Origin: Cliona cf. orientalis
Lineage: Eukaryota > Porifera > Demospongiae > Clionaida > Clionaidae
Direction: 5' to 3'
NCBI GenBank assembly: GCA_963930775.1
Contig: OZ005691.1
Coordinates: 10,909,000 to 10,972,999, forward strand
DNA: 64,000 nucleotides
In this document: positions 54,640 to 64,000 of the stretch, piece after piece
How positions within the stretch are numbered: the stretch's first letter is position 1
How the letters are laid out: each line of letters begins with the position of its first letter
The notes under the pieces: generated by a model
What the model was told of the DNA's origin: nothing
The model's input: only the letters and a program-made list of their open reading frames with translations
The model's database searches: none
Position numbers and translations under genes: made by a program

Positions 54640-55930
54640 CTCTCTCTCTGTCTCTCTGTCTCTCTCTCTCTCTCTCTCAATTGTGTTCATCGTTGTATCC
54701 GTTTCCTGGTTTCCCCCTCCATTCGCTTTTTAGATTCCTCTCTGTGCTTCTTCTCTGGAACAAGATATGCCGTGCCAAATTCTGCTAGTATGCTTTCAAC
54801 CTCAAGTATGATTGCGTGTGCGTCAGCCCGTACCACTATGAGGGAGTTGTGTCCCAAGGTAGGAGCAATTTCATGACAGTGTATATGTTAAGGTGACAAG
54901 TAGTATTTGCAGGCACTTTTTTATGCACTCTGTGAGTACTAAATGTTTTATTATTTTTACGCAGAAAAAGTATAGCGTCAAAATATTCTGTTTTTGGGAC
55001 CAGTCCACAGAAAATTACGTAAAAATGGTCACATTAAGGTTGCATGCATGTTACATGCATGTGAAAGGTCAGTCTGCCTGGATGTAGTCCAGTCAGTACA
55101 TGTGCGTAATGGGGGAATGAAGGGATGGACATCTCCTGTCTGTCCTAGTTTCCCTACATGTAAGTCTTCTCCTTCTGACTTCTTGAAAGATGCTTACTAA
55201 TACTCTATAATATTATAGCTAGGCCTATATTAAAGCTAGACTTAGTATCATCTACATTGTGGCAACTGGCCAGCCCTTGGGAGCAACACACACACAAACA
55301 CAGGTCATGCTTACATCCTCCCACCCACCCACTCAGCTAGGTTGATTGGAGAGAGAGGGGGGGATGTCAGTGTTTTGACTGTTTTTGTGCCTATCCTTAG
55401 CCTAGCCTAGCCTCACACCAATGAAGCTTATATCATGTCTGCAGTGGACCATATCTGGCATTTTTGTGCATTTTGTGGGCTGGGTGTTGGTTGCCTGCCA
55501 ATTTCATTACCCCAATCAGTGCAGCTGCTCCTCCGATGGCATGGTGCTGGAGCATGCTCCTAGAGTGTTTGGGGGGAACAGTGTGGTGTATATACATAGA
55601 GTGAGAACCTCTCTCCCTCACACACACACTAACCTCCTTGCCTCGGGTGAAGGAAAATTGAATATTAGTCAATGTACGTGTACCCATTGTTGGTTAAAAA
55701 ATAGAAACCTCTGCAGTTGAATTGCGGTGTACTTTGGCTAGTGCTGGTATGAGCTAGCTGCTAGCGTCTGCCCCTCAAAATGTATGATACGAATAATAAT
55801 ATTGTAGGTATTATAGACTCCCTGTAATATCTGATGTAAACACTAACTTCTCTGCCGCTCCAGTGACTTAACCACCCTCCCCCCCCCACACACATACACA
55901 CATGCCTATCTTTGCTATACAGGTCCGTCA
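54640..55930 (+). other. Non-repeat stretch between array units
   Basis: It contains a possible 72-bp exon at 54788-54859 (TAG before it, CAAG|GTAGGA after; reads YAFNLKYDCVCVSPYHYEGV). It also has an unrecognised ORF at 55421-55720 with a hydrophobic stretch (GIFVHFVGWVLVA). Neither is supported by homology I can recall. Confidence 0.3.
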
Positions 55931-56499
55931 TAACCACATGATGTATCCTCATCTGCGTGCTGGAGGGTGATGTCATTGATAGTGACAATGGTATGAATGA
56001 ATTGGCATTCCGGAGATTCATGTACGAATCATATGTACAAATGCTTTTCTCTGCGAGATGAACCTCATTGTGTGTCTATCCCATTTTCTCTATCTGTCAG
56101 CCTCTCCTCTACTCCTTGTCTTTCTTTCACTTTCATATGCTAATTGAATTCATTTTCTGCTTGATTCTCTGTCGCATCTGCATGTAATAGTAGGGAACCA
56201 TACTAGGAACCATTATCATTTCATACTTCTTATAATCAATATTTTTGCTCTAGGTGGATCGTTTCTGGTGTGGACATTCTAACTTAACTGAGAAATATGT
56301 GCCTCATTGTAAGGTACCATTCAAGAAACTATCCTTTTACTATCTGAAGGTACATATAAAGATTAGATCATAACTTACATTTGATTTCTGTTGGAACCAT
56401 ACTAGGTACCATTGCCATTTCATACTTCTTACAACCAATATTATTTCTTATTTATTGCTGCTGATAGAATAGCAGGACACATTGTGTGTAATTGTTGGT

Positions 56500-59400
56500 G
56501 TTGTAGTTATCATAATTATATTAATGCTTTTGGCTCTCTATTATAACTGTCCGTCCATTTTTGAAACATACTGTATATTTGATTCTCAGCTTCGCCTTGT
56601 TTCTAATACTGATAAGTTTATGTCTCGCTGACTGGCGACATGGTTGATGTGTGTTCTGCATGTGTGAAAATGAGGGTGTAATGTGTATGTACGGTAACAG
56701 TGTGCATACATGTATTTCAAAGCTGTTGGCACTCTATCATACACTATCCGTCTTTGAATCATTCTTAGCTTCATCTTGATGCTAATAGTCATATATTCAA
56801 GTCTCGCTGACTGATGTCATGGTTGATGTGTGTTTCGTATGTGTGAGAAAGAAGGTGTAATGTGTATAGTAAACTGGATATTATAAAACTTTTGGCTTTC
56901 TATCATACACTGTCCGTCACTGAAGCTCTAGATTTGATTCTCAGCTTCGTCTTGATGCTAATACTGATAAGTTCATGTCTCGCTGACTGGCGACATGGTT
57001 GCATGATGTGTGTTCTGCATGTGTGAGAATGAGGTTGTAACGTGTACATACAGTGTGCATACATGTATTTCGATGCTTTTGTCTCTATCATAACTGTCCT
57101 TCTGTCTTTGAAACTCTATGTTTGATTCTCAGCTTCGTCTTGATGCTAATACTGATAAGCTTATGTCTCGCTGACTGGCGACATGGTTGATGTGTGTTCT
57201 GCATGTGTGAAAATGAGGGTGTAATGTGTATGTACGGTAACAGTGTGCATACATGTATTTCAAAGCTGTTGGCTCTCTATCATCCACTGTCCGTCTTTGA
57301 AACTCTGTATTTGATTCTTGGTTTCGTCTTGATGCTAATAGTCATACATGTACATTCGAGTCTCGATCGCTAATTGGTGACATGGTTGACGTGTGTTCTA
57401 CACGTGGGAGAATGAGAGTGTAATGTGTACGTACAGTAAACAGTGTGCATACATGTATTTTAATGCTTTTGGCTCTCTAGCTATATATCGTAAGTGTCCG
57501 TCCGTCCGTCTTTGAAATGTACTGCATATATTTGATTCTCAGCTTCGTCTTATTTCTAATACTGATAAGCTTATGTCTCGCTGACTGGTGACATGGTTGA
57601 TGTGTGTTAATTCTGCATGTGTGAAAATGAGGGTGCAATGTGAATGTACAGTAAACAGTGTGCATACATGTATTTCAAAGCTGTTGGCACTCTACCATAC
57701 ACTGTCCGTCTTCGAAACTCTATATTTCATTCTTAGCTTCGTCTTGATGCTAATAGTCATACATGTATATTCAAGTCTCGCTGACTGACGATATGGTTGA
57801 TGTGTGTTTCGTATGTGTGAGAAAGAAGGTGTAATATGTACAGTAAACTGGATATCAAACATTTGGCTCTCTATCATACACTGTCTGTCTCTGAAGCTCT
57901 AGATTTGATTCTCAGCTTCATCTTGATGCTAATACTGATAAGTTCATGTCTCGCTGACTGGCGACATGGTTGATGTGTGTTCTACATGTGGGAGAATGAG
58001 GTTGTAACGTGTACGTACAGTGTGCATACATGTATTTCGATGCTTTTGTCACTATCATAACTGTCCTTCTGTCTTTGAAACTCTATATTTGATTCTTGGC
58101 TTCGTCTTGATGCTAATAGTCATACATGTACATTCGAGTCTCGATCGCTAATTGGTGACATGGTTGACGTGTGTTCTACACGTGGGAGAATGAGAGTGTA
58201 ATTAATGTGTATGTACAGTAAACAGTGTGCGTACATGTATTTTAATGCTTTTGGCTCTCTAGCTATCATAACTGTCCGTCCGTCTTTGAAACGTACTGCA
58301 TATTTGATTCTCAGCTTCGTCTTGTTTCTATAATACTGATAAGTTTATGTCTCGCTGACTGGCGACATGCATGATTGATGTGTGTTCTGCATGTGTGAAA
58401 ATTAATGAGGGTGTAATGTGTATGTACGGTAACAGTGTGCATACATGTATTTCAAAGCTGTTGGCACTCTATCATACACTGTCCGTCTTTGAATCATTCT
58501 TAGCTTCGTCTTGATGCTAATAGTCATACATGTATATTCAAGTCTCGCTGACCGACGATATGGTTGATGTGTGTTTCGTATGTGTGAGAAAGAAGGTGTA
58601 ATATGTACAATAAACTGGATATCAAACATTTGGCTCTCTATCATACACTGTCTGTCTCTGAAGCTCTAGATTTGATTCTCAGCTTCGTCTTATTTCTAAT
58701 ACTGATAGGTTTATGTCTCGCTGACTGGCGACATGGTTGATGTGTGTTCTGCATGTGTGAAAATGAGGGTGTAATGTGTACGTACGGTAACAGTGTGCAT
58801 ACATGTATTTCAAAGCTGTTGGCTCTCTATCATCCACTGTCCGTCTTTGAAATTCTATATTTGATTCTTGGCTTCGTCTTGATGCTAATATATAGTCATA
58901 CATTTGAGTCTCGATCGCTAATTGGTGACATGGTTGACGTGTGTTCTACACGTGGGAGAATGAGAGTGTAATGTGTACATACAGTAAACAGTGTGCATAC
59001 ATGTATTTTTATGCTTTTGGCTCTCTATCATAACTGTCCGTCCGTCTTTGAAACGTACTGTATATTTGATTCTCAGCTTCGTCTTATTTCTAATACTGAT
59101 AAGTTTCTGTCTCGCTGACTGGCGACATGGTTGATGTGTGTTAATTCTGCATGTGTGAAAACGAGGGTGCAATGTGAATGTACAGTAAACAGTGTGCATA
59201 CATGTATTTCAAAGCTGTTGGCACTCTATCATACACTGTCCGTCTTCGAAACTCTATATTTCATTCTTAACTTCGTCTTGATGCTAATAGTCATATATTC
59301 AAGTCTCGCTGACTGACGATATTGTTGATGTGTGTTTCGTATGTGTGAGAAAGAAGGTGAAATGTGTACAGTAAACTGGATATCATAAAACTTTTGGCTC

Positions 59401-60880
59401 CCTATCATACACTGTCCGTCTCTGAAGCTCTACATTTGATTCTCAGCTTTGTCTTGATGCTAATACTGACAACTTCCTGATAAGTTCATGTCTCGCTGAC
59501 TGGTGACATGGTTGCATGTGTGTTCTGCATGTGTGAGAATGAGGTTGCAACGTGTACGTACAGTGTGCATACATGTATTTCGATGCTTTTGTCTCCTGTC
59601 TTTGAAACTCTATATTTGATTCTTGGCTTCGTCTTGATGCTAATATAGTCTTACATTCGAGTCTCGATCGCTAATTGGTGACATGGTTGACATGTGTTCT
59701 ACACGTGGGAGAATGAGAGTGTAATGTGTACATACAGTAAACTGTGTGCATACATGTATTTTAATGCTTTTGGCTCTATATCATAACTGTCCGTCCGTCT
59801 TTGAAACGTACTGTATATTTGATTCTCAGCTTCGTCTTATTTCTAATACTGATAAGTTTATGTCTCGCTGACTGGTGACATGGTTGATGTGTGTTAATTC
59901 TGCATGTGTGAAAATAAGTGTGTAATGTGTATGTACAGTGAATAGTGTGCATACATGTATTTCAAAGCTGTTGGCACTCTATCATATACTGTCCGTCTTC
60001 GAAACTCTATATTTCATTCTTAACTTCGTCTTAATGCTAATAGTCATACATGTATATTCAAGTCTCTCTCACTGACGATATGGTTGATGTGTGTTTCGTA
60101 TGTGTGAGAAAGAAGGTGTAATGTGTACAGTAAACTGAACTTTTGGCTCTCTATCATACACTGTCCGTCTCTGAAGCTCTACATTTGATTCTCAGCTTCG
60201 TCTTGATGCTAATACTGATAAGTTCATGTCTCGCTGACTGGCGACATGGTTGATGTGTGTTCTGCATGTGTGAGAATGAGGTTGTAACGCGTACGTACAG
60301 TGTGCATACATGTATTTCGATGCTTTTGTCTCTATCATAACTGTCCTGTCTTTGAAACTCTATATTTGATTCTCAGCTTTGTCTTGATGCTAATACTGAT
60401 AAGTTTGTCTCGCTGACTGGTGACATGGTTGATGTGTGTTCTGCATGTGTAAAAATGAGTGTGTAATGTGTATGTACAGTGAATAGTGTGCATACATGTA
60501 TTTCAAAGCTGTTGGCACTCTATCATACACTGTCCGTCTTTGAAACTCTGTATTTGATTCTTGGTTTCGTCTTGATGCTAATAGTCATACATGTACATTC
60601 GAGTCTCGATCGCTAATTGGTGGTCGACATGGTTGACGTGTGTTCTACACGTGGGAGAATGAGAGTGTAATGTGTATGTACAGTAAACAGTGTGCATACA
60701 ATGTCATGTATTTTAATGCTTTTGGCTCTCTATCATAACTGTCCGTCCGTCTTTGAAACGTACTGTATATTTGATTCTCAGCTTCATCTTATTTCTAATA
60801 CTGATAAGTCTATATATGTCTCGCTGACTGGCGACATGGTTGATGTGTGTTCTGCATGTGTGAAAATGAGGGAGATGCGA
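56500..60880 (+). repeat. Satellite array, about 190-bp monomers, higher-order pattern
   Basis: About 23 monomers of 175-220 bp share TGATGCTAATA, TCTCGCTGACTG, GACATGGTTGATGTGTGTT and GTGTGCATACATGTATTT. At least four monomer classes are visible: one with CTGCATGTGTGAAAATGAGG, one with TTTCGTATGTGTGAGAAAG, one with GAGAATGAGGTTGTAACG, and one with CGATCGCTAATTGGTGACAT. The last recurs at 57367, 58155, 58925, 59676 and 60626, about 770-950 bp apart, so classes follow one another in a repeating order. No gene is embedded; the many 60-90 codon ORFs are repeat frames. Confidence 0.85.
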
Positions 60881-60889
60881 GAATAAAAC

Positions 60890-61600
60890 CACAGACGCAA
60901 CATTATACCCACACATTAAGTCCAATTCTTAGCCAGTTTGAAAAAATCCAGAGTGTATGTCAATTGTCAGCTATTGTTTGAGTGATAATGGAATTGGGGC
61001 CACAACGGTGACAGTGGAGTGCTGGATTTAAGGAGGACACACAATTTTTCAACAGGATATGTAGAAATCGGCAGATCCCGTTAGGCAAGATGGAGCATTA
61101 TAGGGCCTTGTACACTTGATATCAGGTTAGCAATCTGATGGTTCACCTAAGGTGCTCTGATGGCCAAGAGCGACATGTTTGAAAAAAAAAACATACACAC
61201 ACACACAAGTGCAATGATGACCCGGGTGGGACCTTTGCTTCGCTCAGAATCGTTTCAAAGCTTTTAGCACTCAATTCTGCACCCTTCATCTCTGAAGGTC
61301 TAAACATGATTCTTAACTTCGTTTTTTATGCTAGTAGTCATAAATTCCTATGTCTCATCGACAGGCTACATGGTCTAAGTATGTTTTGTGTGTAGCATCA
61401 AGATAATTAAGCATGTCAACTTCCATATTAATTTTGACAGGCTGTTGATTGTACTTAATTAAAAAGGGACACAGATGTAAATATTCAACAGTTACATAGA
61501 TTGTCAAGTGTGAACCATAAGTATCAAGCAATTATGATGTATAGTAATGGTACTTAGAATTATGATAACAATGAATTAAGCAGATTGTCATTAGAGGCCA
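60890..61600. other. Spacer between satellite and SET gene
   Basis: Single-copy looking sequence with a short (AC)n near 61190. One satellite-like trace (TGATTCTTAACTTCGTTT...ATGCTAGTAGTCAT) at 61260-61350 suggests an old monomer. No gene seen. Confidence 0.4.
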
Positions 61601-61619
61601 TGGTATTATGGCTAAAACT

Positions 61620-62222
61620 TCAAGTAGAAAGCCATGGGTGAGCCAACATTGCCTCTTTGCTGCGGTCATTATAATCATATAGGAGTTCCTCCCCTTTATC
61701 AATATCTCTGGTTGCAAAAAATAAGATTCTGGGTTCATCATTTAGTACCACTAACTTTGGTTTTATGTTATGCTGTTTAGAATGATTAATGAACCTCCCA
61801 GGTTGATTTTTGTTGTCCATTGTTGCATCAATACTATAATATAATAAATTATTATCATAATTAATATACATTGTAATGTTATAGGTATGATAATATACAT
61901 ACCATAACTTGTTTCCAGAATAATTAAAGAAGAACATGTAACCTTGGTACTCGGAATCACCATATTCTTCCAGATACCTTTCTTCTCTTTGCTTTGCTTC
62001 CTGATATGTTACTAGATCACCACAATACTCACAAATTAGATCATCCTTTTCCACACCAATGAGGGTAACTACTCCTTTCCCTTTATCAGGGACGTCCACT
62101 ACCTATTCAATAATATCCGTACAAGCACCATGGTACCAGATATTGAATTTGTGTATGCATGATACCTTAAGGTCTTGACTGATCTCCTGAAACTCCAATT
62201 TCCTTTGGATTCTTTCTTTCTT
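61620..62222 (-). CDS. KMT5A/SETD8-like SET-domain methyltransferase, 3' exons
   Basis: Exons are 62222-62166, 62102-61903 and 61833-61620, with 63- and 69-bp introns. They read KKERIQRKLEFQEISQDLK, then VVDVPDKGKGVVTLIGVEKD, ICEYCGDLVTYQEAKQREER, CIDATMDNKNQPGRFINHSK and ATRDIDKGEELLYDYNDRSK with AHPWL near the end. The GKGV opening, RFINHS, GEELLYDYNDRS and AHPWL match KMT5A (PR-Set7/SETD8), which mono-methylates histone H4 Lys20. The splice TG|T restores Cys in KLCIDAT, as in the family (TYCVDAT). The N-terminal part is not found: upstream is the inverted GA repeat array. It may be a full gene with a distant 5' end or a captured fragment. Confidence 0.8.
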
Positions 62223-62244
62223 CTATAGTAATAAATCAAGTGGT

Positions 62245-64000
<1,756 letters not shown>

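Noticed and set aside
55421..55720. 99-codon ORF with a hydrophobic N-terminal part
   Set aside because: It could mimic a signal peptide, but there is no family resemblance, no upstream support and an equally long antisense ORF.
56586..60925. Many 60-93 codon ORFs such as those reading YMYAHCYRTYTLHPH
   Set aside because: They are frames of the satellite monomer, repeated with each unit and on both strands; variation includes frame-breaking indels.

Overview
The window looks like nuclear DNA of an early-branching marine invertebrate, most likely a demosponge. I infer this from short phase-1 introns, sponge-style ROCO (Roc-COR) proteins with several death-fold domains, and a very high load of small TIR transposons; I had no database to confirm species. 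No bacterial operons, CRISPR arrays, rRNA or convincing tRNA genes were seen. All main genes lie on the minus strand.

Region 1 (about 1-40.1 kb) is a tandem array of three paralogous genes. Reading 5' to 3' on the minus strand, each has an N-terminal disordered exon, up to three exons that each hold one death-like domain, one large exon with a P-loop GTPase (Roc) plus COR-like region, and a last Death-domain exon. Copy B (40125 to 28406) joins into one uninterrupted frame of 3789 nt (1262 aa), with every intron in phase 1. Copy A (18979 to 9013) has the same exons plus two linker exons, but three frame-breaking differences, so it is probably a pseudogene. Copy C (1980 to beyond base 1) is cut by the left edge. 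Degenerate copies of the fourth exon (8007-8262 and 20504-20763) lie between the genes. By analogy with DAPK- and NLR-like proteins, the family is probably an intracellular sensor or death-signalling GTPase; that role is inference.

The introns and spacers act as a trap for mobile elements. Because the paralogues supply empty sites, many insertions can be defined to the base with target duplications: TA elements (495-1230, 5507-5713, 27242-27812, 39032-39470, 48750-49307), hAT-type elements with 8-bp duplications (23280-23856, 27060-27996, 41920-42249), a 7-bp-duplication element in the 5' region of copy A (19031-19478), and a 2.2-kb element with TGTGTA duplication (14032-16250). The last encloses a relic of a Ginger-like DNA transposon (14714-16149) whose ORF fuses an integrase H2C2 zinc domain to a PHD finger.

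Region 2 (about 41-56.4 kb) is an array of about eleven 0.6-1.1 kb repeat units, each with a long (CT)n tract. It is interrupted by several TIR elements and a LINE fragment. Each unit carries a short block flanked by splice-like signals. Region 3 (56.5-60.9 kb) is a roughly 190-bp satellite with a higher-order pattern of monomer types. Region 4 (61.6-62.2 kb, minus) holds the 3' exons of a KMT5A/SETD8-like SET-domain gene. Region 5 (62.25-64.0 kb) carries the CT-type units again, inverted as (GA)n.
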